The notes: generated by a model from the sequence alone, not told the origin. Shown: positions 27,725 to 37,433, counted from the stretch's first letter. The stretch: DNA of 64,000 nt from Novosphingobium sp. Chol11 (GCF_945870625.1 NZ_CAMBTS010000005.1:1-64000), one strand, 5' to 3'. Made by a program: numbers and translations.

Positions 27725-28614
27725 CGACAGCCACAATGCCTCGGGTTCGCGGCAAACTCACGGCTAACGCGCCATTGGCTCCGTTGGTGTGGTTCAAGTC
27801 CGGCGGCAACGCTGAGTGGCTGTTCGAGCCGGCCGATCTGGCTGATTTGCAGGACTTTCTGCGCGACCTCGGTCCTTCTGTGCCGGTGATGGCGCTCGGC
27901 CTCGGGTCCAATCTGATCGTGCGCGATGGCGGGGTGCCGGGCGTGGTGGTGCGGCTGGGCAAGGCGTTTGCGCAAGTGGACAAGGCGGATGATCTGATAT
28001 TGGCCTGCGGTGGGGGTGCTTCGGGCATCCTCGTTTCTTCCACCGCGCGCGACAATGGCATTGCGGGGATGGAGTTCCTGCGCTCGATCCCCGGCACGGT
28101 CGGCGGTTTTGCGCGCATGAACGGCGGGGCCTATGGCGCTGAGGTCAAGGATGTGATGACCGATTGCGATGTGGTGCTGCGCTCGGGCGAGCTTGTGACC
28201 CTGCCGGTGGCCGAAATGGGCTACACTTATCGCCATTCGGCGCTGCCCGAAGGCGCAATCGTGGTGGCGGCGCGTTTTCGCGGCCGCGCGGGCGATCCGC
28301 CGTCCATTCAGGCCGAGATGGACCGCATCGCGGCCGCCCGCGAGGCTTCGCAGCCCTTGCGCTCCAAGACCGGCGGCTCGACCTTCAAGAACCCGGATGG
28401 CCATAAGGCGTGGGAACTGGTCGATCGCGCCGGATGCCGGGGCATGACGCTCGGCGGCGCGCAAGTGAGCGAAAAGCACACCAATTTCCTGATCAACACC
28501 GGCACCGCCATCAGCAGCGACATCGAAGCGCTGGGCGAGATGGTCCGTGATAAGGTGCGCCAGACTTCGGGCGTCGATCTGCAATGGGAAATCCAGCGGG
28601 TGGGCCAGCCATGA
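27721..28614 (+). CDS. murB: UDP-N-acetylenolpyruvoylglucosamine reductase
   Basis: MurB is the FAD- and NADPH-dependent reductase that makes UDP-MurNAc. The 297-residue product has [19 protein letters not shown], the FAD pyrophosphate loop [50 protein letters not shown] and [13 protein letters not shown] with the catalytic serine. This pattern, lacking the long loop of E. coli MurB, is type II. The ATG lies within the murC stop codon. Confidence 0.96.
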   Translation: MTTATMPRVRGKLTANAPLAPLVWFKSGGNAEWLFEPADLADLQDFLRDLGPSVPVMALGLGSNLIVRDGGVPGVVVRLGKAFAQVDKADDLILACGGGASGILVSSTARDNGIAGMEFLRSIPGTVGGFARMNGGAYGAEVKDVMTDCDVVLRSGELVTLPVAEMGYTYRHSALPEGAIVVAARFRGRAGDPPSIQAEMDRIAAAREASQPLRSKTGGSTFKNPDGHKAWELVDRAGCRGMTLGGAQVSEKHTNFLINTGTAISSDIEALGEMVRDKVRQTSGVDLQWEIQRVGQP

Positions 28615-29582
28615 CACTCCCCAAACTCCATATCGCCGTCTTGATGGGCGGCTGGTCGAGCGAGCGGCCTGTGTCGCTCATGTCCGGCAATGGTGTCGCC
28701 GATGCGCTTGAGGCCAAGGGCCACCGAGTCACGCGGATCGACATGGGCCGCGACGTGGCGCTGCGGCTGGCGGAGGCCGCGCCCGACGTGGTGTTCAACG
28801 CGCTGCACGGTACGCCGGGTGAAGACGGCACGGTGCAGGGCCTGATGGACTTGATGGGGCTGACGTACACGCATTCGGGCCTCGCCACCTCGGTGATCGC
28901 GATCGACAAGGAATTGACCAAGCAGACGCTGGTGCCGCGCGGCATCCCGATGCCCGGCGGGCGTATGGTGGCGAGCGAGGAACTTTACCTGCGCGATCCG
29001 CTGCCGCGCCCCTATGTGCTGAAACCGGTCAACGAAGGATCGTCGGTGGGCGTCGCGATTGTGACCGCCGAGGGCAATTATGGCCACCCGATCAGCCGCG
29101 ACAGCATCGGGCCTTGGCAGGAATTTGCCTCGCTCCTGGCCGAGCCTTTCATTCGGGGGCGCGAGCTGACCACGGCCGTGTTGGGAGACCGGGCGCTGCT
29201 CGTGACCGAACTGCGCCCCAAGTCGGGCTTTTACGATTTTGACGCCAAATATACCGACGGGATGACCGAGCACGTCTGCCCGGCGCAGATTCCCGACGAA
29301 ATCACCGAGGCGTGCAAGGACATCGCGCTGCGCGCGCACCAGCTGCTCGGCTGCCGGGGCACCAGCCGTTCGGACTTTCGCTGGGATGATGAGCAAGGCG
29401 TCGAGGGCCTTTTCCTGCTCGAGGTCAACACCCAGCCGGGGATGACCCCGCTCAGCCTGGTGCCCGAACAGGCGAAGGCGCTGGGCATGGATTATGGCGA
29501 TCTTGTCGAGGCGATTATCGCCGATGCGCTGGCGTGCCGGAATCCCCGCAGCGCCAGTGCGCTTGCGCAAGGGGGGGCATAG
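28611..29582 (+). CDS. ddl: D-alanine:D-alanine ligase
   Basis: Ddl makes the D-Ala-D-Ala dipeptide used by MurF. The 323-residue ATP-grasp enzyme begins [20 protein letters not shown]. It contains NALHGTPGEDGTVQGLMDLM, the ATP-binding RPYVLKPVNEGSSVGVAIV and the metal-binding LLEVNTQPGMTPLSLVPEQA. Chosen start: the ATG overlapping the murB stop. ftsQ follows after 2 nt. Confidence 0.96.
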   Translation: MTLPKLHIAVLMGGWSSERPVSLMSGNGVADALEAKGHRVTRIDMGRDVALRLAEAAPDVVFNALHGTPGEDGTVQGLMDLMGLTYTHSGLATSVIAIDKELTKQTLVPRGIPMPGGRMVASEELYLRDPLPRPYVLKPVNEGSSVGVAIVTAEGNYGHPISRDSIGPWQEFASLLAEPFIRGRELTTAVLGDRALLVTELRPKSGFYDFDAKYTDGMTEHVCPAQIPDEITEACKDIALRAHQLLGCRGTSRSDFRWDDEQGVEGLFLLEVNTQPGMTPLSLVPEQAKALGMDYGDLVEAIIADALACRNPRSASALAQGGA

Positions 29583-29584
29583 CC

Positions 29585-30577
29585 ATGGCGCAGACCATCC
29601 GCCGCGGGGGCAAGAGCGTGCGCCGCGCAGCGGCGGCGAGCGGTACGCGCCGCAAAATGGATACCGCGCGCAAGCAAACGGGCACGATGATCGACACCAC
29701 CGTGCGGTGGCTGCCGGTGAGCGAGGATACGCTCTATCGCGTTTTGATGATGGCGATCTTGGCGGGCGCGGCGGTTCTGACATGGATCGTCGCGAGCATG
29801 GCTGGCCTGCCGGCGCTGGCCGAGGCGCAACTCGCCGTGGTGGCTGGGCAAACGGGATTTGAGGTCAAGCGCGTGGAAGTGCGCGGGCTCAATCGGATGA
29901 ACGAGCTCAAGATCTACGAGAAAGTGCTGAGCGAGCGCGATCAAGCGATGTCGCGGCTCGATCTGGCGGCGTTGCGGACCACGCTGCTTGATTTGCCATG
30001 GGTCAAGGATGCGCGGGTCTCGCGCCAGCTTCCCGATACGCTGGTGGTCGATGTGGTCGAGCGCGAACCGCATGCGGTGCTGCGCACCGGCGATAAGTTT
30101 ACGCTGATCGACAACACCGGGCATCCACTCGAAGCGGTGAGCGAAAAGCGCGCGCGCGGCATGCTGGTCCTGACCGGTGATGGCGCAGGGGCCCGCTCAA
30201 AGGATCTGGGCGCGCTGTTGGAAGCGGCCCCGGCGCTGAAGCCGCAGGTCGCGCAGGCCGAATGGATTGGCCATCGCCGCTGGAACCTGACCTTCAAAAC
30301 CGGCCAGATCCTCGCGCTGCCCGAAGGCGCGGATACTGCGGCGGCGGCGCTCCTCACTTTTGCGCGGATGGACGGGGTCGACCGGCTGATTGGCGGCAAA
30401 GTCGCCAGTTTCGACATGCGCGCGCGCGACCGCACCTATATGCTGGTGCCCGGCCGGGCGGCTGCGGCTGGCGCGCGGCAACAGGAAATCGCCGATGCCA
30501 AGGCTGCGCAAGCCAAAGTTGCGACCAGCAAGACGCGCAGCGAAAGCCCTTCCGGCAAAGCCGCGAAAGATCAATGA
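29585..30577 (+). CDS. ftsQ: Cell division protein FtsQ
   Basis: FtsQ is the bitopic scaffold of the FtsQLB complex. The 330-residue product has a long basic cytoplasmic N-terminus rich in Arg/Lys, a membrane helix at about residues 51-75 (RVLMMAILAGAAVLTWIVAS), and a POTRA domain starting FEVKRVEVRGLNRMNELKIY. The FtsQ domain follows, with DLPWVKDARVSRQLPDTLVV. The Lys/Ala-rich C-terminal tail (about 30 residues) looks disordered. It sits between ddl and ftsA, 4 nt upstream of the latter. Confidence 0.95.
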   Translation: MAQTIRRGGKSVRRAAAASGTRRKMDTARKQTGTMIDTTVRWLPVSEDTLYRVLMMAILAGAAVLTWIVASMAGLPALAEAQLAVVAGQTGFEVKRVEVRGLNRMNELKIYEKVLSERDQAMSRLDLAALRTTLLDLPWVKDARVSRQLPDTLVVDVVEREPHAVLRTGDKFTLIDNTGHPLEAVSEKRARGMLVLTGDGAGARSKDLGALLEAAPALKPQVAQAEWIGHRRWNLTFKTGQILALPEGADTAAAALLTFARMDGVDRLIGGKVASFDMRARDRTYMLVPGRAAAAGARQQEIADAKAAQAKVATSKTRSESPSGKAAKDQ

Positions 30578-30581
30578 CGGC

Positions 30582-31865
30582 ATGGCACCTGCGCGCATCA
30601 CCAAAGTTTTTGCAGCCGTCAATCTCGGCTCGTTTCGCGTCTCGGCGATGATCGCCGGGCTATCTGAAAACGGCGAAGTATTGGTGCTGGGCTCTGGCCA
30701 CCGCGCGGCGCAGGGCATCAAGCGCGGCTACGTCACCGATATGCAGGCCGCCACGCACTCCGTGCGCGATGCGATCGAGCGCGCGGAGAAGATGGCCAAT
30801 GCCAGCGTGCAGAGCGTGTGGATCGGCTGCGCCGGCGCGGGGCTCGCCAGCAGCACCGCGCAAGTCGAGGTTGATATCGGCGGGCGAAGGATCGAACAGG
30901 ACGATATCGAGCAACTGCTCATGGCAGGCCGCGAGGTGATCCAGCCCGATGGAAGGATTGTGCTGCACGCGCAGCCTGCGCACTATACGCTGGACGGCGC
31001 GCATGGTGTCCCCAATCCGCGCGGGCTCCATGCCGAACGGCTCGCAGTCGACATCCATGTCATGCTGGCAGACGGTGCGCCGCTGCGCAACATTACGGAA
31101 ACGGTTGAAAATGCGCATCTGCGGGTAGAGGCCGTGGTCTGTTCGCCGATCGCGGCGGGCCTTGCCTGCCTGACGCCCGAGGAGCGTGAACTGGGCGTCA
31201 CGCTGGTCGAATTCGGGGCCGAGGTCACCACGGTTTCGCTCTATGCTGCAGGTATGCTGCGCGGCATGAAGGTGATCGCTTATGGCTCTGGCGATATCAC
31301 CGATGCGATTGCTTCGGCATTTGGCATTCGCCGCTATCAGGCGGAGCGGCTCAAATGCATGTCAGGCTCGGCGATTGCCAGCCCGGCCGATCACCGCGAG
31401 ATGATCCCGGTGAACGCCCCCGGCGATCTTGAAGGCGCGGGGCCGATGGCGCGCCACGCCGATGACAAGAACCGGGTCCCCCGCGCCGAATTGATTTCGG
31501 TGATCACACAGCAGCTTGGCCACTTTACCGAAGAAGTGGCCAAGGCGCTCAAAGGCATGAACTTTGCCGGAACGCGCGGCCAGCAGGTGGTGCTGACCGG
31601 CGGCGGCGCGCAATTGCCGGGGCTGGCCGATTATGTGCAGGCCGCGCTCGCCCGGCCGGTGCGGATCGGCGCCCCGCCCACGATGCTGGGGCTTCCGCCC
31701 GGCCATGCGACGCCGAGCTCATCCACGCTGGTGGGGCTGGTGCTTTATGCCGCAGCCGATCCGATCGATATTCGCTCGATCGGTCCGGCGCATGATCCGG
31801 GGCGGCCCTACACCGGGCTCGGCCTCGTCAACAGGGTTTGCCGGGCCGTACGGGAGTATTTCTGA
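30582..31865 (+). CDS. ftsA: Cell division protein FtsA, actin-like
   Basis: FtsA tethers FtsZ filaments to the membrane and recruits late division proteins. The 427-residue product begins MAPARITKVFAAVNLGSFRV. It contains the SHS2 subdomain 1C region (LAVDIHVMLADGAPLRNI), the ATP-binding segment LGVTLVEFGAEVTTVSLYA and VVLTGGGAQLPGLADYVQ. The C-terminus GLVNRVCRAVREYF matches the amphipathic membrane-targeting helix. The phosphate-1 loop reads AAVNLGSFRV rather than the usual DxGT/S form. The start lies 4 nt past the ftsQ stop. Confidence 0.95.
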   Translation: MAPARITKVFAAVNLGSFRVSAMIAGLSENGEVLVLGSGHRAAQGIKRGYVTDMQAATHSVRDAIERAEKMANASVQSVWIGCAGAGLASSTAQVEVDIGGRRIEQDDIEQLLMAGREVIQPDGRIVLHAQPAHYTLDGAHGVPNPRGLHAERLAVDIHVMLADGAPLRNITETVENAHLRVEAVVCSPIAAGLACLTPEERELGVTLVEFGAEVTTVSLYAAGMLRGMKVIAYGSGDITDAIASAFGIRRYQAERLKCMSGSAIASPADHREMIPVNAPGDLEGAGPMARHADDKNRVPRAELISVITQQLGHFTEEVAKALKGMNFAGTRGQQVVLTGGGAQLPGLADYVQAALARPVRIGAPPTMLGLPPGHATPSSSTLVGLVLYAAADPIDIRSIGPAHDPGRPYTGLGLVNRVCRAVREYF

Positions 31866-32043
31866 TCATGCCGATCGCCCGTAGCTCGATGGATGCGCGC
31901 AAACCACGCGCTGTCTCGGACTCAACCTGTGGAAAAGCGCAGTTTGCCTTTGATTCGGTGAAACGATCCGTGCCAAAGCATTGCAGATATTCATTTTGCG
32001 GCGGACGCATCCGCGCCCAAGCACACCCTGACGGGAGAGCGAC
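31866..32043 (+). promoter_or_regulatory. ftsA-ftsZ intergenic region with two GANTC methylation motifs
   Basis: This is the only sizeable gap inside the cluster (178 nt). It holds GACTC at 31919-31923 and GATTC at 31952-31956, both GANTC, the CcrM target whose methylation state controls ftsZ transcription in Caulobacter. A ribosome-binding site (GGGAGAG) precedes the ftsZ ATG. A separate ftsZ promoter here is inferred; no -35/-10 pair was fixed. A small frame in the gap is not credible as a gene. Confidence 0.5.
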
Positions 32044-33567
32044 ATGAGCATCAACATCGGACCGCCGGCAATTGACGAATTGCGACCGCGCATCACGGTC
32101 ATCGGGGTTGGCGGAGCAGGTGGCAACGCCATCGGCAACATGATCAACGCCAAGATCGAGGGTGTCGAGTTCGTTGTCGTCAACACCGACGCGCAGGCGC
32201 TGAACAATTCGATCGCGGAAAACCGCATCCAGCTAGGGCCCGACATCACGCAAGGTCTGGGCGCGGGCGCGCGCGCTGAGGTTGGCCGGGCGGCTGCCGA
32301 GGAAACGCTGGCAGAGCTGGAGCGCGCGCTTGAGGGCGTGCACATGTGCTTTATCGCGGCGGGCATGGGCGGCGGCACCGGCACTGGCGCTGCGCCAGTG
32401 ATTGCCGAGGCCGCGCGCCGCAAAGGTGTGCTGACAGTGGGCGTGGTGACCAAGCCCTTCCTGTTTGAAGGCACGCGCCGCATGCGCGCCGCAGACGCGG
32501 GCATCGAAGAGCTGCAAAAGCATGTCGATACCCTGATCGTGATTCCCAACCAGAACCTGTTCCTCGTCGCCAAGGCCGAAACCACCTTCAAGGAAGCGTT
32601 CCAGCTGGCCGACGAGGTGCTGCAGCAAGGTGTTCGTTCGATCACCGATCTGATGGTGATGCCGGGCCTGATCAATCTCGATTTTGCCGATGTGCGATCG
32701 GTAATGGGCGAGATGGGCAAGGCGATGATGGGGACCGGCGAAGGCGAAGGCCCGAACCGCGCACTCGAAGCGGCCGAACGCGCGATTGCCAACCCGCTGC
32801 TCGATGGTGTTTCGATGCAGGGGGCCAAGGGTGTGATCATCTCGATCATCGGCGGCGACGACATGAAGCTGCTCGAAGTCGATGAGGCGGCCAATCATAT
32901 CCGCGAACTGGTTGATCCCAATGCCAACATCATCTGGGGTTCGGCGTTCAATCCCGACCTTGGCGGCAAAATCCGCGTTTCCGTGGTCGCCACCGGGATC
33001 GAGCAGGCAGGCGAAATGGTCGAAATGATCCAGCGTCCGGCCAGCATGGGTTCGGCGCGTGGTCCACAGTTTCCCGGCGCAGGCAATGCCCGGTCAGCGC
33101 CCCCGTTCACGCCGCCTCCGGCAACCGCAGCACCTGAACCGGCCATGACCGTCAATCTTGGCAAAAGCCCAGACGCGCCGGACACGAGCGGGCAGTTTGA
33201 TCACTCAGCGGCCGGGGCATCGGTTGCCGCAGCCGGCCAGGGGACTGCGCCTGAGGAGGACGAGCTCGATCTGACTCCTCATCTCAGCAAAGGCGAAGGC
33301 GCGCCTGAGCCGTTTGCAGATGTTGACGACGAAGCCGATAGCGCCCCCGCGCCGCTGATGCCGCCTCGCTTTGGCCGCATCCAGACCGGCGCAGGCGATC
33401 CGCCCGCGCCGACAACGCCGGCTCCAGCCACCGGAAGCACCTTGTTCGAACGCATGGCCAATCTCTCGCGCGGCGGCGGCGCACCCAATGCGGATCCGGC
33501 GGACGATGGCGATGACGGCAGCGCGCTGAACATTCCTCGTTTTCTGGGCCGGCAGAACAACCAGTAG
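32044..33567 (+). CDS. ftsZ: Cell division GTPase FtsZ
   Basis: FtsZ is the tubulin homolog that forms the division ring. The 507-residue product has [18 protein letters not shown], the tubulin signature [17 protein letters not shown], the T7 synergy loop around [20 protein letters not shown], and the domain end around [12 protein letters not shown] (about residue 320). A long linker of about 165 residues, rich in Ala, Pro, Gly and Asp, follows. The protein ends in the conserved C-terminal peptide [14 protein letters not shown], which binds FtsA and other partners. Long linkers are common in alphaproteobacterial FtsZ. Confidence 0.98.
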   Translation: MSINIGPPAIDELRPRITVIGVGGAGGNAIGNMINAKIEGVEFVVVNTDAQALNNSIAENRIQLGPDITQGLGAGARAEVGRAAAEETLAELERALEGVHMCFIAAGMGGGTGTGAAPVIAEAARRKGVLTVGVVTKPFLFEGTRRMRAADAGIEELQKHVDTLIVIPNQNLFLVAKAETTFKEAFQLADEVLQQGVRSITDLMVMPGLINLDFADVRSVMGEMGKAMMGTGEGEGPNRALEAAERAIANPLLDGVSMQGAKGVIISIIGGDDMKLLEVDEAANHIRELVDPNANIIWGSAFNPDLGGKIRVSVVATGIEQAGEMVEMIQRPASMGSARGPQFPGAGNARSAPPFTPPPATAAPEPAMTVNLGKSPDAPDTSGQFDHSAAGASVAAAGQGTAPEEDELDLTPHLSKGEGAPEPFADVDDEADSAPAPLMPPRFGRIQTGAGDPPAPTTPAPATGSTLFERMANLSRGGGAPNADPADDGDDGSALNIPRFLGRQNNQ

Positions 33568-33658
33568 CAACAATTCGGGTCGTCCGGCTCGCTATATGGG
33601 CCGGGCCGCCGCGCTGGCTGTCGACGGGCAGGAACCTTGCCACTATAGGGACGGCTTG

Positions 33659-35875
33659 ATGAAGCCCCCAAGGTCTATGCTCCATGGCAGTTTACTGCTG
33701 AAAACACGCTTGCTTGCGCTTGCAACTTTGCGAGCAGCGGTGGTGTTCGGGCTTGTCGTGCCAGCGGCGCACGCCGCGAAGCAAAGCGCATCCCCAAGCA
33801 GCGGCGCATCGGCAGGCAGTTCGGGGACGCAAGCCACGGTTCAGACGACCGGGCCAAGCGCCGGGCAAAGCCTGAACGCCGCGCTGGCGCGTCTCTCGCG
33901 TGATCCGCAAAACACGGCGGCGTTGGTCGATGCTGGCAATGCGGCGCTGCAATTGGGCGATACCGATGCCGCAGTCGGTTTTTTTACGCGCGCCGATCAG
34001 GTTACGCCGAGCAACGGGCCAGTCAAGGCGCAGATCGGGCGCGCCATGCTGCAAGCTGGCCAACCGTTTGAAGCCATCGGCTGGTTTGATCAGGCAGAGG
34101 CGACGGGTGCGGACGCGGCCGCGATGGCCAGCGACCGCGGGCTCGCCTATGATTTGATCGGCGACAACGCCGCCGCGCAGCGCCAATACCAGCGCGCGCT
34201 CAGCCGGGGCGGTGATGAGGAGGCAACCCGGCGCTACGCGCTCAGTCTCGCCATCGCTGGCGATCGGCGGGGTGCCGAAGCGATCCTCGCGCCGCAGATC
34301 CAGCGACAGGACCGCCCGGCCTGGCGGGTGCGCACGTTTATCGTGGCCATTCTGGGCGATACGGATGAAGCCGTCGGGATTGCCAACGCTTCGATGCCGC
34401 CCGCGATGGCGCAAGGCATAACGCCCTATTTGCGCTACCTGCCCCGCCTGACGCCGGCACAGCAGGCCGCTGCGGCCAATCTGGGCAGGTTTCCCCGTGC
34501 GGCCGATATCGGCCGAGATGAGCCGCGCGTGGCGCAGTATGCGCTGCTTCATCCCCGCGCGCCGCGGATGGATAGCGGGCTTATTCCGGCAGGCGAAGCG
34601 CTCGGCGGCCGCGGACGGCAGAACGAGCGCGAGAGCCGTTCCAATCGGGCAAGAGGGCGGCGCGGCTCAGATAAGCAGATTGCGGCGGTTACGCCGTCTC
34701 CCGCGCCGAGCCCGCTGATGGTGACGACGCCGTGGGGCCTGCAACCTCGGCCGGCCGCAACGGCTGCAACGTCGGCACCGGGCGCGCCGCCATCGGTTTC
34801 TGCGGCACGGCCCACTGTTCTTTCAAAGCTTGACTTGCCGCCTGCTGCGCCGCGTGCGGCCAGTGCGGAGCGGGCTTTGCCCAAACCGCCGCCAGTCACA
34901 TCGCCGCTGCCCGAGACCCGGATTGCGAACGCAGCGCCGGTCGCCCCGTTGCCCGCTCTGGTGCCTGCGCCAGTCGCCGTTTTGCCCTTGCAGACATTGA
35001 CCCAGGCGCCGCCTGCCGGACCGCGCACAGCGGAGGTTGCGAGCCCGCCGATTGCCTTGCTGCCCGCAACCAGCGCGGCCCAGCTCGAACTGATCCCCCC
35101 ACAGGCCGCGCCGCTGCAAACGCTTTCATTGCCGCCAGCGCAGCTAGTGGCGCCAGCCACTTCAACGCCCGCGCAAGCGGACGGGTTCATGAGCGCGTTT
35201 ACGGACTTCAAGCCGCCAGCCGAGGAGCAGCAAACCCAAGTTGCCGCCGTTGACATCACCAGTATCAACCCGGTCCGGCCGCGTTCGGCAAAATCGGCGC
35301 AGGTAGCGGCAGTTACAACCGAAGTACCGGCCAAGGATGGCAAGACTGCGAGCGGCAAAGCGGCCAAAAGTGCAAAAGATGCAGCAGATGTGAAGAGCAA
35401 TTCCAAAGGCGCGGCGCGCGGCGAGCGGCCCGATGGTCCAACGTCTGTGGCGCGCATCAGCGATGCCGAAAAGGATCAGAGCGATGCCCGCACGGTCAAG
35501 GTCACCAAAGGCGCAAAAGGCGAGAAGGACCGCAAGGACGCCAAAGACGCCAAGGATTCCAAAGATGCCAAGGGCGGAAAGAATGCCAAGCCGAGATTGA
35601 CCCATCCCAGCCGGATCTGGGTGCAGGTGCTGACCGGGGCCAATCGCGATGTCATGGTCAAGGAATGGCGCACCATGTTGCGCGAGGCTGGGGGCCTTAA
35701 AGGACGCAAGCCTTACACGACGGCGTGGCGGAGCAACTTCCGGCTTTTGACAGGACCGTTCGAGAGCGGCGCTGCTGCGCAGGACTTCATAAACGGGCTG
35801 CGCAAGGATGGCGTCAGCGGGTTCCAGTGGACAAGCCCGGCGGGGCAAGCGATCGATACACTGCAATTGAAATAG
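33659..35875 (+). CDS. Periplasmic TPR and SPOR domain protein downstream of ftsZ
   Basis: The 738-residue product starts with a signal peptide (MKPPRSMLHGSLLLKTRLLA, cleavage probably after PAAHA). Residues about 60-290 contain tetratricopeptide-like helical repeats (ALVDAGNAALQLGDTDAAVG, AQIGRAMLQAGQPFEAIGWF). A very long Pro/Ala/Thr-rich linker covers about 300-600. A short Lys/Asp/Ala repeat block near residue 620 (KDRKDAKDAKDSKDAKGGKN) precedes a C-terminal SPOR domain (about 652-738, RIWVQVLTGANRDVMVKEWR). SPOR domains bind denuded septal glycan, so it probably localises to the division site. It lies 91 nt after ftsZ, which supports a division role. Confidence 0.87.
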   Translation: MKPPRSMLHGSLLLKTRLLALATLRAAVVFGLVVPAAHAAKQSASPSSGASAGSSGTQATVQTTGPSAGQSLNAALARLSRDPQNTAALVDAGNAALQLGDTDAAVGFFTRADQVTPSNGPVKAQIGRAMLQAGQPFEAIGWFDQAEATGADAAAMASDRGLAYDLIGDNAAAQRQYQRALSRGGDEEATRRYALSLAIAGDRRGAEAILAPQIQRQDRPAWRVRTFIVAILGDTDEAVGIANASMPPAMAQGITPYLRYLPRLTPAQQAAAANLGRFPRAADIGRDEPRVAQYALLHPRAPRMDSGLIPAGEALGGRGRQNERESRSNRARGRRGSDKQIAAVTPSPAPSPLMVTTPWGLQPRPAATAATSAPGAPPSVSAARPTVLSKLDLPPAAPRAASAERALPKPPPVTSPLPETRIANAAPVAPLPALVPAPVAVLPLQTLTQAPPAGPRTAEVASPPIALLPATSAAQLELIPPQAAPLQTLSLPPAQLVAPATSTPAQADGFMSAFTDFKPPAEEQQTQVAAVDITSINPVRPRSAKSAQVAAVTTEVPAKDGKTASGKAAKSAKDAADVKSNSKGAARGERPDGPTSVARISDAEKDQSDARTVKVTKGAKGEKDRKDAKDAKDSKDAKGGKNAKPRLTHPSRIWVQVLTGANRDVMVKEWRTMLREAGGLKGRKPYTTAWRSNFRLLTGPFESGAAAQDFINGLRKDGVSGFQWTSPAGQAIDTLQLK

Positions 35876-36048
35876 GCTCGGGCGCGAGACGGGCGGGTCG
35901 GCAGGGTACCTTTCCACAGCTTTTGCACAGGCTTGTCGAGTTTTGCCCAGCGGTGCGCGCTCGTTCGATTGTCCGATGGCGCTGGCTCCGCGATGGCTCT
36001 GCCCAGCCAGACGGGAAGGATCATCCAACCGTGCTAAGGGGATCTGCG

Positions 36049-36552
36049 ATGCGGACCGGTCACGACGACGGCGAACGCGACGATGCAGCGCCCGTCGATA
36101 TGCTCGCCTCGCTGTTCGAAGCGCGGCGTTGGCCTTGCGAGTTTGTTTCGGAAGACGAGATTCAGGGCGAGATTCAAGGCAGCTGGGCCAATTATCAGCT
36201 GCGTTGTATCTGGCGTGCCGAGGATCATGTCCTGCAAATCTTGTGTCTGCCCGATGTGCGCATCACCGACGACAAGAAGGCGTCTGTTTTTGAGTTAATG
36301 GCGCTGATCAACGAGCAGGTTTGGATTGGCCACTTCGATGTGTGGTCAAATGGGCTGGTGCTGCTCTATCGGCACGGGATGATGCTCGGCGATGATGGCT
36401 TGCTCAGCCTGGCGCAGGCGCAATCCACGATCGAGGCCGCGATCGATGAATGCGACCGGTTCTATCCCGCATTCCAGTTCATCCTGTGGGGCGACAAAAG
36501 CCCGGCCGAGGCGCTGGCCAGCGCCCTGGTGGATGCAGCTGGCGAAGCATGA
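36049..36552 (+). CDS. YbjN domain-containing protein
   Basis: The 167-residue cytoplasmic product belongs to the YbjN family, small proteins with a type III secretion chaperone-like fold and no established enzymatic role. Visible family traits are VDMLASLFEARRWPCEFVSE, the beta-rich middle NYQLRCIWRAEDHVLQILCL and the helical end IEAAIDECDRFYPAFQFILW. The ATG follows AAGGGGA. Its stop overlaps the proC start (ATGA), a pairing common in sphingomonads. The 173 nt before it show no gene. Confidence 0.85.
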   Translation: MRTGHDDGERDDAAPVDMLASLFEARRWPCEFVSEDEIQGEIQGSWANYQLRCIWRAEDHVLQILCLPDVRITDDKKASVFELMALINEQVWIGHFDVWSNGLVLLYRHGMMLGDDGLLSLAQAQSTIEAAIDECDRFYPAFQFILWGDKSPAEALASALVDAAGEA

Positions 36553-37358
36553 TCCAGCCCGGCTCCGTTCTTCAGTTTGGCTGCGGCAATATGGGCGGGG
36601 CCATGCTCACCGGATGGCTCGCGGGCGGATTTGCGCCTGCGGCGTTTACGGTGGTCGATCCGTTTCTGGCATCGGCCCCGCCGGGGGTGCGGTTGCTGCG
36701 CGAGGGGCCTATTGGCGAAGCGCCCGCGCAGGTGGTGATGCTCGGTTTCAAGCCGCAGCAGCTGGCCGACGCCGCTGCCGCTGTCGGTCTGCATGTCGGC
36801 CCGCAGACTTTGGTCCTGTCGATCCTTGCCGGGGCTGATCTAGGGACGTTGCGCGGCTACTTTCCCGGTGCTGCGGCGATCGTGCGGGTGATGCCCAATC
36901 TGGCCGCTGCGCTCGGCAAATCCCCCATTGCACTGTTCGGCGATGCGGCAGTTGAGGCCCGGCAACTGACCGAAAGGCTCATGGCGCCTTTGGGCATTGC
37001 CGAATGGCTGGCGGACGAGGCCGACATGGATCTGGTAACCGCGCTTGCCGGGTCCGGCCCTGCGTTTGTCTACCGGTTTATCGACGCGCTTGCGGAGGCA
37101 GCAGCTAAGCTTGGCCTGCCACGCGCACAGGCCGACCGGCTGGCGCTGAGCATGGTGGAGGGCGCAGCGGCACTGGCGGCAGCATCACCGCATGCCCCAG
37201 GCGAGCTGGCGCGCCGGGTGGCGAGCCCGGGCGGGGTGACGCAAGTGGGCATCGATGTGCTGGATGCAGAGCGCCGATTGGTGCGGCTGATGGAAGATAC
37301 ACTGCGGGGCGCGCGCGATCGCAGCGCGGAGATGACCGCGCTGGCGCGCAAGGATTGA
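36549..37358 (+). CDS. proC: Pyrroline-5-carboxylate reductase
   Basis: ProC reduces pyrroline-5-carboxylate to proline with NAD(P)H. The 269-residue product has the Rossmann loop QFGCGNMGGAMLTGW, ILAGADLGTLRGYFP, VRVMPNLAAALGKSP, the substrate motif TALAGSGPAFVYRFIDALAE and the C-terminal ASPGGVTQVGIDVL. It is coupled to ybjN by ATGA. proB, the first step, lies at 40.6 kb in a separate unit, and proA is not in the window. The 3' end carries a tandem duplication that runs past the stop codon. Confidence 0.96.
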   Translation: MIQPGSVLQFGCGNMGGAMLTGWLAGGFAPAAFTVVDPFLASAPPGVRLLREGPIGEAPAQVVMLGFKPQQLADAAAAVGLHVGPQTLVLSILAGADLGTLRGYFPGAAAIVRVMPNLAAALGKSPIALFGDAAVEARQLTERLMAPLGIAEWLADEADMDLVTALAGSGPAFVYRFIDALAEAAAKLGLPRAQADRLALSMVEGAAALAAASPHAPGELARRVASPGGVTQVGIDVLDAERRLVRLMEDTLRGARDRSAEMTALARKD

Positions 37359-37381
37359 ACGCGCTGGCGCGTAGGGATTGA
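37335..37381 (+). repeat. Imperfect tandem repeat spanning the proC stop codon
   Basis: Two adjacent copies of about 23-24 nt, at 37335-37358 and 37359-37381, share the core GCGCTGGCGCG-N-AGGATTGA with small differences. The first encodes the last residues and stop of ProC; the second lies just after the stop. This is most simply a recent slippage duplication. Confidence 0.7.
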
Positions 37382-37433
37382 CCGCAAATTCGCCGCGTTA
37401 CAATTTGCGACAGATCGATTATAGCGATCCTGC

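Noticed and set aside
26111-27736. A 541-residue frame antisense to murC and the end of murG
   Set aside because: It is a shadow of two well-conserved dcw genes and resembles no protein family.
31838-32047. A 69-residue frame in the ftsA-ftsZ gap
   Set aside because: It begins inside ftsA, ends inside the ftsZ start region and has no recognisable features; the gap is better read as regulatory.
35914-35935. Two DnaA-box-like sequences (TTTCCACAG and TTTGCACAG contexts) upstream of the YbjN gene, as a possible origin
   Set aside because: Each matches the 9-nt consensus only partly, no AT-rich unwinding region or dnaA/hemE/parAB neighbours are present, and two weak matches in 170 nt are not enough.
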